Part shown: piece after piece, positions 10,596 to 24,019 of the stretch
Position numbering within the stretch: the stretch's first letter is position 1
How the letters are laid out: every line of letters begins with the position of its first letter
NCBI GenBank assembly: GCA_004802725.1
Contig: SGPM01000338.1
Span: 1-29,166, forward strand
Length of the DNA: 29,166 nt
Reading direction: 5' to 3'
Origin: Antrodiella citrinella
Taxonomy: Eukaryota; Basidiomycota; Agaricomycetes; Polyporales; Steccherinaceae
The notes under the pieces: generated by a model
The model's database searches: none
What the model was told of the DNA's origin: nothing
What the model saw: the letters and a program-made list of their open reading frames with translations, nothing else
Program-made: the position numbers and the translations under genes

Positions 10596-11183
10596 TCTGC
10601 CACTTCTGTCACCTGTTACAGTTGCCGCGCAAAGTTGCATGAAACCTTGCAATTGTGCTTTCGGCGCGTTGCCAAATGCACATCTCATTTGTGATCGGAC
10701 GTTGCAACGAGGTTACCGAACGTCTTCTACACAACCTGTGCAAGTAGGTGCAAGTCTCATCCACTCAACCGTCCTTATTGTCGATATCAATCCAGGCTGC
10801 TAAGGCAACGAAGTCAGGCTCTCGTGAGTCGTAAATGTCTGCGACAGACCATTGGCCAGAGCTTCCTCAGCCAATCAAAGGCGATTGATCGGGAAGCCCG
10901 ATCAGACGCCCATTACCAGGAAACGACCGACCAGGGCGAGCGTGGGCAGAGGTGACAGATGCGCTGCTGGTCGCTCAGGTTTCTCCTTCATCACTTGCTG
11001 TTGTACAGTATTCCTCCCTTCTCTCTCTTCCTTTCTGTCCTTTTCCTTGGTTCTGTGAATCCAACAAGCTGTTGTATGTCGCTCTGCCCGGTGCAAGCAT
11101 AACTCGATCCGCTCTTTTGTCGAAACGAAACGAAAAGTTCATTCAATACTTATCAAGACGGCAACAGCTTTGGAACGGAAAGG
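10596..11183. other. Intergenic, nothing recognised except promoter-like CT-rich tract
   Basis: This holds the p62 terminator side and the promoter of the next gene. A pyrimidine-rich tract at about 10980-11050, common upstream of fungal start codons, is the only visible signal. No gene is seen. Confidence 0.5.
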
Positions 11184-12323
11184 ATGGCGTCGAACATCTC
11201 TGCTGGGTCAATATCCTCGGTGGGGCATGTGTCTTTGACGAGTGGGATTGGTGGGGTGTGGGATTTGGAGAGAGGGTTTGTGGAGGAGGATCCGAGCAGA
11301 CGTCCTCAGGCGGGACCTTTGCCAAGGAAACCTGGAGAGATTGGGTACGAAGAGGCTGCACAGAGCCCACAGGTGGAGACACCTGCCACGACGAGGCCGT
11401 CCGAGGGTGGTAGCTTACTGGAGAGACATCCTGCAGACCGAGACTCACCTGCTACCTCGCCCACTACGCCTGCCTCGAGCACTACACCCACTGTCCAAGT
11501 CACCCCTACGCCTCCTTCGGAAGCAGATACATCTTCCACACATTCTGCCGGCAAGCATAGTCTCATGTCCTTCCTCAAGAAGTCCCAGAGGCTTCCCAAA
11601 GTTGGCGGTATCACCATGAACACGCTGCTACGACTTGTCGTTCACGTCTTGTTCCTCGTCGGCACCATCGTGGCGTGGGCCATGGTAGCAAAACACATCC
11701 CTCCCCCACCGCCCGATCAGCTCAGCATAAGCACGACTCAGATCTTTATTCACGTCGTCTTCGTCATCGCAGTCCTCGTGCAGCTCATTTTCTTCGAGAG
11801 GATCATCTTCCGCGTCCGCGCAGAGCGGTACGCGTACGTGCATCCTGGTCACGTCCTCCCTACGGCTCGACAGCGAGCTGCTGCTCAAGATGGAACTGGG
11901 ACCTCAATGGGTCTCGCGCCGTGGAACAGACCGCCGTTACCGACGTACGCGGCTGCTCTCGCAGCCGAAGGCCTTGGGACAGGGGATGTGGAGGACAACA
12001 TCATTGCTGTCCCCCCTCCGCCCGCGTACGGCAACACGCGCGGGAGCACGCTCCTCCTCGCAGGGCTCATGCCCGAGAATTTGCGGGCGCAACGGACGAG
12101 GGAACGCGTACGAGGGTCAGAAACGGTGCGAGGGAGTTTGATGAGCAGATTTAGCAGGATGACGGGGACGACGGCGCGGAGCAGTCGGCCTGTGAGTTAT
12201 CGCAGTACGGACTCTGCTTGGGAGGAGAGAATGGACGCGGATCGTGCGTTGGTGCTGGAAGAGACTTTGGCGCGGTTGGAGGAAGGGAAGTCGGAGGAAG
12301 GGAAGTCGGAGGAAGGGAAGTGA
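11184..12323 (+). CDS. Two-helix membrane protein with PY motifs, unknown function
   Basis: This is an intronless frame of 379 residues. Residues 1-140 are polar, rich in Pro/Ser/Thr and probably disordered. Two hydrophobic helices follow at about 147-168 and 187-206, separated by a proline-rich linker (PPPPPDQ). A basic stretch (FRVRAERYAY) comes right after helix 2, so both ends probably face the cytosol. The tail holds LPTY (252-255) and PPAY (279-282), motifs of the type bound by WW domains of NEDD4/Rsp5 ubiquitin ligases. It ends in an acidic, Lys-containing tail made of three near-identical EEGK(S) repeats. I recognise no catalytic domain; proteins of this layout are usually annotated as hypothetical in basidiomycetes. 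It lies about 1.1 kb upstream of an arrestin-like gene on the same strand. The role as a ligase adaptor or substrate is inference. Confidence 0.8.
   Translation: MASNISAGSISSVGHVSLTSGIGGVWDLERGFVEEDPSRRPQAGPLPRKPGEIGYEEAAQSPQVETPATTRPSEGGSLLERHPADRDSPATSPTTPASSTTPTVQVTPTPPSEADTSSTHSAGKHSLMSFLKKSQRLPKVGGITMNTLLRLVVHVLFLVGTIVAWAMVAKHIPPPPPDQLSISTTQIFIHVVFVIAVLVQLIFFERIIFRVRAERYAYVHPGHVLPTARQRAAAQDGTGTSMGLAPWNRPPLPTYAAALAAEGLGTGDVEDNIIAVPPPPAYGNTRGSTLLLAGLMPENLRAQRTRERVRGSETVRGSLMSRFSRMTGTTARSSRPVSYRSTDSAWEERMDADRALVLEETLARLEEGKSEEGKSEEGK
12279..12320 (+). repeat. 15-bp in-frame tandem repeat at the C-terminus (2.8 copies)
   Basis: The unit GAGGAAGGGAAGTCG occurs at 12279-12293 and 12294-12308, and the third copy (12309-12320) runs straight into the TGA stop. 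Because the unit is a multiple of three, changes in copy number lengthen or shorten the acidic tail without a frameshift. Confidence 0.9.
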
Positions 12324-12923
12324 GCTGCATCTTGGAGGATGCGGTGAATGGTTCATATTCCGGTCAGGATCTGGAATCGCCCTGGACCTACTTTGTTAGT
12401 TTGAATCTTGTTGATCGCACACATACGTGGACATGTCAGTAGTTTGTTTTTCGTTGTGCTGTTGCTTTCTGTATTCATTGCTTGTGCTCGGTGTACATAC
12501 TTGCTGTAACTTCCACCTCTTCTGCTCGGATAACCGGGCCGTCACTATAGTTGGTCAGCTTTTGACTATACTCCGAGTCCGATCAAAGAGTCAGATCGAA
12601 GTATTACTATCAGGGCAGTCGACGTGGATCAACAACAAAAATCTAAACTGTCTGACAAAGCAGTGCAGTTCCTTCTTTCTTTACGGTCAAACACCATCTA
12701 AGCTCGACATCCACCGTGGTTTTGATTTCTGACTGGATCAGCTTTCTCCAGAGTCAACACGAGGCTGTGACGATATTGCAAAGGATCCGTGAACGTGGGG
12801 ACCGGCACCAAGTTCGAAGGAAAACGTGGTATTTGCGTGATTCACTCGGTGACTCGTCCGAAAGTGCTTGGCGACTCTCGGTCGAACACTCTCACTGGGC
12901 GTGTCGATCCTATGTTGCCTTCC

Positions 12924-12958
12924 AGTCCGAAGCAGTCCGAAGCAGTCCAGTCCGAAGC
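12924..12958 (+). repeat. Short tandem repeat, unit AGTCCGAAGC
   Basis: Full copies lie at 12924-12933, 12934-12943 and 12949-12958, with a 5-bp partial copy (AGTCC) between the second and third. It is noncoding as far as I can see. Confidence 0.85.
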
Positions 12959-13362
12959 CCGCTATGTAGTAAGTAACTCCTGTGTTCCTGTAGCTTTCAT
13001 TCTATGACTTCCTCTGTATTAGGCACTGCATGCTATTCATTGGCTTTCTGACCGTGGGTGGTATCATGCATCATGACTTGCTCTGACTCGTGATGCACCG
13101 CAGCGGTAGCGCGTCGAACCTAACGGCACCGCAGCGTAATGTTCAGACGCCGGTCGGGTTTCAAACGTGGTATGTACCTCCTGTCATTCTATCCAACGGA
13201 CTGCGCCGCGGTACTACTCAATCCATCTTTTGGGTGAGGCGCCTTCAATCGCGTCTCATCTAATGAACATGTCACGGACTAGACTCCTTTCTCTTTGTGT
13301 TTAGCTTCGACTCCGATCACATCCCGAACACGCAACCGTCACTTAGCGCAACCAGACATCCA

Positions 13363-13369
13363 TATAAAT
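13363..13369 (+). promoter_or_regulatory. TATA box of the arrestin-like gene
   Basis: TATAAAT lies 69-75 bp upstream of the ATG at 13438, a usual distance for fungal core promoters with a short leader. Confidence 0.6.
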
Positions 13370-13437
13370 GAGTCCAACATATCCTCCTCGGCTGATTCTG
13401 ACACTACCCAAACACACTACCATCCCCTCCCCCAAGA

Positions 13438-15042
13438 ATGTCGATCGCAACACCACACTCGGCGGTGCTTGACTTGCCGTCATATTCCCCTTCATCTTCT
13501 GCCCCTCACTATTCACCTGAGCCTTCTGAGGACGAATGTCGTCTAGTCTTCGTGGCTCGCAAGCAACGCGACCTCGTACCTACTGATGTCTTCGCGAAGA
13601 AGGCGGGTGGCGTCACCCTTTTAATATCTGGGCAGGACAGTGGCGTCGTCGTCCCAACGTACAACAGGAACGGTATCGTTCGTGGCGAAGTTCTCTTGGA
13701 CGATGAAGCTGCCGTACAATCTGTCTCGGTCAAGGTACGTCCCACTACCCTTCTATCCTGGACACGTACCTGAGATTATATTTTAGCTTGAAGGCAGTCA
13801 AAGCACTAGCATCGTAGACGGTGGCGCGGATCTCGTCGAACTGTTCAGCGAGTCGCTGACCGTCTGGTCCAAGCCTCGCTCGGATATCGCTGGTCCCTCT
13901 ACCCTGACTCCTCCCGCTGTTCTCCCTTTCGCGATACCTTTCCCCAAGGGCTATGGCGAGGGACAGAGCGTCAAGCCACTGCCTCCTACTTTCAACGCCC
14001 AGTTCAGTGGCACCCATGGCATTTATGTGGAATGCAAATACATCCTCACGGTAACGGTCACCAAAAGTGGCTTAGGTGGTTGGAAGCGACAAAAGCTGTG
14101 AGTTATCCATGGCTTCTCCTTTCGTGACTCGATTATTGATGTTATTGCCCGCGCTTAGGTTGACCACGCCTGTGAGCTTTGAGCCTCGTTCGCGGGCATA
14201 CATGCCCATTGGGAGAGACCTCCTGCCGTTCTTTTCGACCATAAAGTCTGCTCCAGGTGATTGGCATCAGGTGATATCGAAGATGGAGGTCCAACCAAAA
14301 TCAACATTGGAACCACTCGAATGTCAGGTACGTTATTTCAACATCTTCTCATTTTTCATAACAGCTGCTAACCACTTGTTATTGATAGCTCTTCGTACCC
14401 GCGGTGCAGATTTACGCGTTCTCCGACATCATACCCTTTCACCTACATCTCCGAGGGTCACGCGCGTCCCTTGCGTCTTTTGTCGCTGGGCCCACTCCCG
14501 TATTCAAACTCCCCAAAGGAATCAAGGCACTCAGTTCAACCCTCAAGCTCGGGTCGTCGTCTCGGACATCGTTAGATTCATCTTCCAGCTCGTTTATGGA
14601 TGTCCTTACCCCACAAGTCTCGCCCGTGGGCCACGACAGTTCCAACGTGCGCGTCTACCTCCTTCGGCAGGTTTGCGTCTCTGTCGACGGGCAGAAAGCG
14701 TGGGGAGAGATCGTCCTAGGAGAAGGGAAGATCTCACCATTATCGAGTACACGCGCGGCGGGAACCGACGGCGAGTACTCACTGGACTGGGAGGGTGAAG
14801 TCCGGTGCGGATCTGCGGTATCTGTCGGGAGCTTCCGCTCGGGAGAGCTTGTGGTCAAGGTACGTTTCACGTTTCCCGTTCACCTTTATTTGGAGATGGT
14901 CTGCTTACGCGTTTTATCCATTGCTTAGGATTTCATTGTGGTGGAGTTGAAGCCTCCTGTTGGGTCGCCGTCGCCGCTGAAATATCACCGCCACGCTCAT
15001 CCGATACGATTGGTGACCGATTCGTGCTCGGATTCGCTTTAG
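13438..15042 (+). CDS. Arrestin-like protein
   Basis: Exons are 13438..13734, 13787..14097, 14159..14327, 14389..14859 and 14929..15042; the product is 453 residues. After a short disordered N-terminus with LPSYSP (from residue 13) and HYSP, the chain follows an arrestin N-domain pattern: a strand with GGVTLLISGQDSGVVV, then GIVRGEVLLDDEAAVQSVSVK and LEGSQS. Later come YVECKYILTVTV and an arrestin C-domain-like stretch (LFVPAVQIYAFSDIIPFHL). Alpha-arrestins in fungi recruit Rsp5-type ubiquitin ligases to plasma-membrane transporters for endocytosis. Here the only PY-type motif is the N-terminal LPxY, so ligase binding is uncertain. A Ser-rich insertion (RTSLDSSSSSFMD) lies in the second half. 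Every junction is GT-AG and in phase. Which cargo it serves cannot be told. Confidence 0.85.
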
Positions 15043-15971
15043 CTGGTTGGGATTTTCTAGGACTAGTGTTGAGAAGAGGACGCGGATATGGGGGTTTCAT
15101 CGCATTTGCATTGCGATCGGTTTGTCGGACGGCCCGTATTTTATATCATCGTACTTCGCATTATACCCACTCACGTACATCTTATTTTCCATCTCATACG
15201 CATAGGACTCGTTCATAGATATACTAGTAGCATACTATAACGATCAGAGTACTTTACACTGTCAGTAGAATAGTAGTTGCAGTTCCCAACGATGGGAATT
15301 CGGCAACCTCAATACGCGCGCCGAAAGCGCCGGCAACATGAATTGTAACTTGTCGCGACCTCCAGGCTCTTGATGCCAACTTGCCCTCATTTCTTCTGGT
15401 CTTCTTGCCTGAGCATTTTATTACAATTCTGTACTTGCGCATCATCGCGCTGCAGATCAATACAAGGCGTCACGACTCAGACATTGTGCCAGCCTTGCAA
15501 TTAGAGGTGCCGTCGCATCTTTGCAACTTCCTACCTCTGGCGCACTCGTGTGTCCTCCTTGACGATAAAGACACCGTACTTCGACAGAGCTCCATATCCA
15601 TGCAGATTCACCTGATCTTATGGTAAGAATACACTTGAAGTTGCACGGGTCATTCGTCGTCAGGTGAACAATGGTCACGACATAGAAGATCCATACGGCT
15701 TCCCCCCCGGCAAATCGCAGCGCTGATGCCTACCATATGGCCTCTCCTACTCTCTGTCGCTCTCGCCGCTGTCCTGTGCTTCAGTTCCGTATGGCACGGG
15801 GGTTGTGATCTACCGAACATATGCTTCCAAACGCAAGCATCGTATGGAAGTGTCAATTACCCAACTTGCCGGACCGATGACGGTGGTGATGTTAGATTCA
15901 GTATAAATGAGCAGCAGACCGTTGGAGACTTCTCACTTGTCAGTCCTTCTCCTCTCTCCCAGAACACCGAC
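15043..15971. other. Intergenic region with the glucoamylase promoter
   Basis: No gene is recognised. A CCCCGG sequence inside a C-run near 15703-15711 fits the CreA/Mig1 consensus but is a single site. The core promoter TATA box is listed separately. An open frame at 15726 (+) looks signal-peptide-like but has no supporting downstream exon. Confidence 0.5.
15902..15908 (+). promoter_or_regulatory. TATA box of the glucoamylase gene
   Basis: TATAAAT lies 64-70 bp upstream of the ATG at 15972, followed by a CT-rich leader, as in other strongly expressed secreted-enzyme genes of fungi. Confidence 0.65.
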
Positions 15972-18084
<2,113 letters not shown>

Positions 18085-19677
18085 AGGGCTGGGTTGTTGT
18101 ATGTTTTTTCTTCCCGGTTTGAGCAATCAATATCGTCATGCGATTTCATTCGGTGTGCTCCGGGGGTTTCGCAGGGCTGGTTGGCTTAATCATTGCTTTC
18201 CTTGAGGACGATGGTTCTTCGACTAAACCGAGGTCATCACCTCTATGGGATTCATGATGATGTCTTGAGTACATTATGGTACGCGTCCTACTTCATTTAC
18301 GGGCTACAGTCGGATTCATTGACACCTTTTCCAGGGTTGCCTAGAATCTACAATGCTACCTCCTTTTGCTCATGAGCGTCATGGTCTCCTGATGTTGACT
18401 TCATACCTCCTTGGAATCAAACGCTGCGATAGCTGGCGCATGTTGAATAGATATACGAATTTGCGAATGTCGACCCCAACTCTGGCCTGGATCTTGCATC
18501 GAGGACCTCCGACTGCGACCCTTATCTCGTCCGACTCGCAGTCTGTCACGAGAAATACGATACAAATGGCCTTTTGGTTTGTATGCTGACGATTCATCGC
18601 GTTTCGGTGATATTGCGCGCAGGCTTGGCTCGGAACGGCCCTACGAACTTCAAAGCCGGAAAGCGAGACTGTTCTATAAACTTCCTTCGGATTTGCAACA
18701 GTAGTGCATGCCTCGCACGATTCCTTGGTCGTTCCCAACTATCATACAGTCATTCCGCAAGGCACAGAATAAGGTCCATCTGCACTGTCCATCTCGCGGA
18801 CCGCACTGACATCTTTCCCTGATTGTCTCGGTTGACATTCCGAGAATCGTCCTCCGACAAGCTAGACTTGTGCGAGGGGTGACAAAATCCGGCCAAGAGG
18901 CCCACTCCCGTAACCCCGCTGACGCGATGAGCCTACGGGATATCAGATAGCAAGAGTCTTTCACCGCGGAATGTGAACGACAGATTCCTGTGTGGCATCC
19001 TGCACACCTCTTAGGCTTCCTGACTTCATCCGGACTCAGTCATGTCCAACTTTCAGGTCATCAACGTCTGTGATCTCAAGCAGATCCCCTTTTACCTATA
19101 CCAGACTATGTAACTCTTCTGTTTATCAAGAAAAAGCGATCCCCTGCGAATTGCTGCGCGCGGCGTGACTCTGACACTCAACTCTCCTTCATCCCAAATT
19201 CCATCTGCTTCCCCTTTCACCTATGATAACACTGAACAAGATCACAGCAAATATCACTGTTGACAATGTCGATAAGCTGAGGCTGTGAGGACGGGATCGT
19301 CGTCGGGATCAGAGTATTCGAGTGCATGTGGGAGGGAGTCGTATGTCCTGCGCTACCACTAGCAAGAGGTGCAAGCACAACAAACAGTGCATTTGCACGA
19401 GAGGTGACCGGTTTTCTTGTGTATGAAGTTGAAGAAAGGTTTGATCAAAACATGAGTCTATCAAAATGCCTACTTTGCGACAAGACCCTCCACGGCTGCG
19501 CGGGTGGAGTGAGACGATTGTGCTGTATGTAATTAGCATTACGTGTGTATATACATCCGATGTGCGCCTAATCTGTTACTACGCCGTTGGAACGCCGTAT
19601 TCGTTTGTTTTGAATATTGTGTTAGACTTCTCTTCTTAGCCTTCAAAGGAGCTGCTATTTACTTAGCATTCTTCATC
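18085..19677. other. 1.6-kb intergenic region, no gene recognised
   Basis: Frames on both strands are short and overlapping (largest about 119 codons, minus, 18379-18738) with no domain, signal or splice support. It must hold the glucoamylase terminator and, at its right end, the promoter of the phosphodiesterase gene. The frame of that gene stays open upstream to 19543, but the ATG at 19678 is preferred. Confidence 0.5.
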
Positions 19678-21903
19678 ATGAAGGATACAGATCCTCCGAG
19701 CTACCCACCCACTCCCACATCGCAACATTCACTCCAGGAATTCGACGACCATGAACTGTTCGTAATTGACGAAGAGAGCGCGGGGTTGTTGTCGCAAGTG
19801 GACCGCGATGTCGAGCAGGTCAAGCCTTATCAGCACAGAAATTCCACAACTCTCGACTCTCGTACTCTGCTTCGTCGACTTGCATTCCTGGTCTCGTTCA
19901 TTCTCCTGGGCGCATTCGTCGTACCTTCTATCTTCAACTCTTCCATCCCGCGGAAGCAATTGGTCTGCGATACGTTCGATAACAGGAAACTGAGGAGTAA
20001 TGGGACACATATGTACAAGAAGTCGTCTATCATAGTGTCTATTGATGGGTTGAGGTACGTCAGTCCACTCACCGAATACACCTGGCTTCTGATATGGGCT
20101 TGTATACGAAGGGCGGATTACCTCGACCGCGGGCTCACACCTCACCTCCTCGCTATCAGTAAAGATGGACTTCGTGCGAAATCTATGAAGCCCGTATTCC
20201 CTGTGAGTCGCATGCTCTGGATAGACCTCGAATGTGTACGCTGAACGCATTTGCATCGGCGCTTTAGACTTTAACGTTCCCGTGAGTCTTGCGGTGTTTA
20301 CATCCTCATCGTCACAGCGTATTGACTAATGTATTGATTCACAGAAATCACTGGGCTCTGATGTACGCTTGTCACGCTATAGTTCGAGGCAGGGTCATTG
20401 TCTGATTTGGCTTCTCACTAGGACTGGTCTCTACGCTGAGTCTCATGGTATTGTGGCCAACGTACGTAGCAACTTCTTATATTTGTCTATGCATGTCCTG
20501 AAGTGGAATACCCTCACCAGAACTTTTGGGATCCACATACCGGCAACGAGTTCCATTACAACAAGATTGAATCATGCTGGAACTCAACCTGGTGGTACGG
20601 TGAACCGGTGCGGCTCATGGTTCCCGATATATGAAGTCAATCATTCATGAGGTTTTGTTCCTAGATGTGGGAGACGGCAGAGAAAGCAGGCATTAGAACG
20701 GCGAATCTTATGTGGTACGCATTCGAATACTCATCATACTTCGACATACCGATTCAATATGATCCAGGCCGGGTCCTCCTACGACATCCACCGGAGCGTC
20801 GTCGACGTATTTCGTTCCGTGGCAGGTACGTACCTCCCGAGTATTTGTGATAGAACTGTAGCTCATATGTTACTTCAGGACAAGATTCCTATGAAGGTGA
20901 AGCACGATAAGATCATGCAATGGATCGACATGCCTATGCACGAAAGACCGCAATTCATTATGGGTGCGTTCATATCAATTGTGCAGATCGTGGTGTTCAC
21001 CGTCGACCACTTCAGCATATGAGCCCTCCTTAGACCAAGCGGGTCACTCCAAGGGACCCACCTCTGACCTCGTCAACCAAGTGCTCGCCGAAGTCGACCA
21101 ATTCGCCAAGGACTTGCATGATTCGTTGGAAGCACGAAACTTAACAGACATTTTTGATCTCGTGTTTGTCAGTGATCATGGCATGACCGACACAAGTAAC
21201 CCGGAGTGGATTTTCATTGATGATATCCTCGAGGAGGGCTTTGAATTGATTGAACACGAGGACGGTGCGTCTGATCTATCTAGCCAACTATCTGCTTGCA
21301 TCGTTCAACCTCTTCACCCAGGTTGGCCTGCTATGGGTCTGCGCTTCTCCCCCGGAACTAATGTCAGTCATTATCTTAACGTTCTGAGGAACGCTGCCCA
21401 CTTGAGCAACGGCAAATTCGACGTGTACACGCACGAGACCATGCCAGAACGCTGGCACTTCGCCCACAACGACCGTATCGCGCCGATCTATGTCGTGCCC
21501 AGAATGGGCTACGCGCTGACGAACAGAATTGAGAATAGCACTGGCATGAGTAAAGGTGTAAGTCTGCATTGAGGCTCGTCAGTCTGCCGTTGGCTCACTC
21601 TGCTGTGCCCAGAACCACGGATACGACAACGACGAACCGTCGATGCAGGCCATGTTCGTTGCCCACGGGCCATTTGCATCCGTCCTGAAGACGATCCACG
21701 GCGCCTCGGTGTCCAAGGGCTCCATGCTCTCACATTTCTTGTCCCGGCCGAACAAGGGCTGGCACTCAACATCGAACGAAGTTTATGTCATGGATACCTT
21801 TGAGAACGTGGAGGTCTACAACTTGATGATGAAGTTGTTGGGCATTGAGGCGCATGCGGCGAAGACGAATGGGACGGCTGGGTTCTGGGACAAGTATTTC
21901 TGA
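19678..21903 (+). CDS. Type II membrane nucleotide pyrophosphatase/phosphodiesterase (ENPP-like)
   Basis: Exons are 19678..20054, 20112..20202, 20268..20281, 20345..20362, 20422..20461, 20521..20607, 20665..20714, 20768..20825, 20879..20963, 21016..21264, 21322..21557 and 21613..21903; the product is 531 residues. The family hydrolyses phosphodiester or pyrophosphate bonds of nucleotides outside the cell or in the secretory pathway, using two zinc ions. The cytosolic tail begins with PPSYPP (PPxY, residues 6-9); one membrane helix lies at about 68-86. The catalytic domain shows SIDGLRADYLD, then PTLTFPNHWALMTGLYAESH with Thr159 as the expected nucleophile, MWPGPPTTS, Asp280 and His284 in LDQAGH, SDHGM (326-330) and NHGYDN. 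All metal ligands I can place are present. Exons 3 and 4 are micro-exons of 14 and 18 nt. The ATG at 19678 gives a normal-length cytosolic tail. Confidence 0.93.
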
Positions 21904-22361
21904 GTTCTTTAGATGCGCGTTTTCTGGACGTGCTGTATAATCATTATTATGGATCTCTAGGAGATACTACTTCATTCGTATACTACACGTATCTGACTTC
22001 TTGATTCGGACCTCTGTCTCTGTCTGACGGTCTCGTACGCGTAGACGGAAATGTCCCGCGTTCGTCCTTTGGAGCTTGTGGATCAATGACATCATACCAC
22101 ATGGCCTTGCTGCTAAGTAAGGTGAGACGTCGCAAGGTATCGTAAAATTGAAACAAAACTACAGATTAAGATCGTGCAAGAAGTGAAAGCATATAACCTA
22201 CAAACGAAGACAGAATGCGGGACGGATCTGGGGATGGGATGGAGAAGACAGGAAGAGGTAGTCTAATTGGCCCGAATCGGAGAAGGAATGCATATACACA
22301 AAGGAGAGGGAATAAGGAATTGCCGCACGGTGCATGTCCGATGCCCGACGAACAATAGCAC
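21904..22361. other. Convergent intergenic gap
   Basis: This lies between the 3' ends of the phosphodiesterase (+) and SYLF (-) genes, so it holds both terminators. AT-rich stretches occur near 21945-21955 and 22140-22165. No gene is seen. Confidence 0.5.
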
Positions 22362-23400
22362 TTAGTGTTGCGCATCAGCATCGAACACGGTGCCCCCTGC
22401 TCCTACCTCCATATGGTCTCCTGTCGCGGTGGGTACGTACGCGCTCTCTGGTAATCCGGACTCATCGACACCTTCTGCTGCCTCGATGACTTCGTACAGA
22501 CGTGAAGCGACCTCGGGTGGCGGAACGCGTCCGCTGAGAATCTCGCGGGCGGGCACTGGCGAGCCATAGAAGTCGCGATTGGCATCCTTACGTTCGATCA
22601 GCGCAGTGCCTTCAAGAGACAACCCTGCGAACAAGCCTGACAACGATTCGCAAAACGGACGGATCAGCTCATGCGTTAGACAGAGTTGTGTGCGTGCGCA
22701 CCTTTCGACTTTGAGTAAGAGAACATGGGCGCTGGATGAGCTAAGGATGCCTGCACACTTCCACCCGTCCCCACAGGACCGGCAGCAGCACTGATGTTCC
22801 CTCCGATAGTCACATTCCCGCCGATGGAGAATGCGCGGACAGCCTCCTCGCTATTGAGGATAATAACAAATTCAGTGAGGTCAGCGCCGATTTGTAGACC
22901 CCAACCGACACCTCCCGTCGCAATGCAGGACGGCGCGGACCATGAGCCGTCTGGTAGACGAGCGATGACGAGGCCTGAACCAGCTTTGCCGGAGAACACG
23001 AAGCCGGCTTTCAGCACCGAGAAGACAGCGAGGCCTGTGATTAAGGACAAGCGAAGCAGTGGTCAGCGCGATTGTGAGTCGTCGTGCGGAAATGCCCACC
23101 TCTTGCTCGCTGAAGGACGGCTTTAGGGATGGAGTTGAGTGCAGATTCAGGATGATCCGGGTTAGCTAGAGAGGGTGTTACAGCGTCAGAGATGCTATGT
23201 AGCTATTCTTGTACGAATAGGAACGCACCAAGGAAACTGGCGAGGATCCTTGCCGCCTTCTCCGCCTCCCCTGGCAAGCTGAATCCTTGGACAAAGCTGT
23301 GTGACTCGCTCGCGATCTTGCTAGAGCCATCTTTGAGGAATGCTGAAGCCTGCATACCGGCCTTAGATGCGCCTTTACGAAACTTGTCGAGCATAGACAT
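22362..23400 (-). CDS. SYLF-domain (Ysc84/DUF500) protein
   Basis: Exons are 23400..23229, 23165..23100, 23034..22702 and 22636..22362; the product is 281 residues. The SYLF domain covers nearly the whole chain. An N-terminal amphipathic part (EKAARILASFLG) is joined over intron 1 to ALNSIPKAVLQRARG and over intron 2 to GLAVFSVLKAGFVFSGKAG. Then come SGLVIARL, GWGLQIGADLTEFVIILN and, over intron 3, SKGLFAGLSLEGTALIERKD. These blocks are the family signature. SYLF proteins bind phosphoinositides, and yeast Ysc84/Lsb3 also bind actin at endocytic patches. Unlike those yeast proteins there is no C-terminal SH3 domain, so this copy is a SYLF-only form, which is common in fungi. It is transcribed divergently from the aquaglyceroporin across about 1.36 kb. 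Confidence 0.93.
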
Positions 23401-23978
23401 TATGTTATGGACGTTGAAATAGATGATAGTAGTAGTACTAGTCACTGGTCGAAAGTAATCAGGAGTCGCATTCAGGCTTTTAGACGCTTGTACTGCGTAT
23501 TACGTACTCACATTCATTTTCGGGAATCCTGCAGCTTTGCGGCGACTTGACTTCTGACTTCATAGAACTGGGCCCGAGTATACCTTTAGCGACGGTAAAC
23601 TACGCTGAATCTGGGCATACAAACCAAGCCGTAGCCTGACCACAGCTGGAGGAACTCGATTACGCTCCCATTCCACCGGCACACAACCCAGGCCCTCACA
23701 TTGGGGGGACATACAATTTACCGTCATTTCGCAACCGCAGTCCAAGTTAGGGGTGGGCGAATCCGCCTGAACAAGGCAAAGTCACTCGTCAAACCCCACA
23801 GTGTTAGCATCCCCAAAGGCTTGTTTTGACTCGCACGCCCTGGGTGTGTCTACTTACGTCGCAATCGCGACGACCGCCGGAGTCACGGTATGAAAGCCTG
23901 GTATCTCAGGTCCTCCGAGCTAGAACAGTCTGAGCCGAAGAAAATCTCGTCCCTTGACAGTCACGATCGCGTGGGCAC

Positions 23979-24019
23979 TGTGGGGTTGAAACTATGAAGC
24001 AGGGTATGACAACCCCACA
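23979..24019. repeat. Inverted repeat, 10-bp arms containing CCCCAC
   Basis: TGTGGGGTTG at 23979-23988 is perfectly inverted as CAACCCCACA at 24010-24019, with a 21-nt spacer. Arms of this kind could be paired binding sites for a zinc-finger repressor rather than a terminator, since no gene ends nearby. Confidence 0.7.

Larger units (their letters stand above)
12324..13437. other. 1.1-kb intergenic region, no gene recognised
   Basis: Only short open frames occur. It holds a small tandem repeat (12924-12958), two copies of GCACCGCAGCG (13095-13105 and 13130-13140), and at its right end the TATA box of the arrestin-like gene. A weak tRNA-like resemblance near 13090-13165 was rejected. Confidence 0.5.

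Noticed and set aside
11306..12154. Other long frames on both strands inside 11.3-12.2 kb
   Set aside because: They overlap the intronless membrane-protein gene in other frames and have no recognisable content.
13089..13170. tRNA-like or tRNA-derived element (GCAGCGGTAGCGCGTC followed about 55 bp later by GGGTTTCAAAC)
   Set aside because: It resembles an A box and a poor B box, but the D stem, T stem and acceptor stem do not pair, so it is not a functional tRNA. A relic cannot be shown by eye.
18379..18738. 119-codon minus-strand frame in the gap after glucoamylase
   Set aside because: No signal, domain or plausible exon neighbours; codon use is not gene-like.
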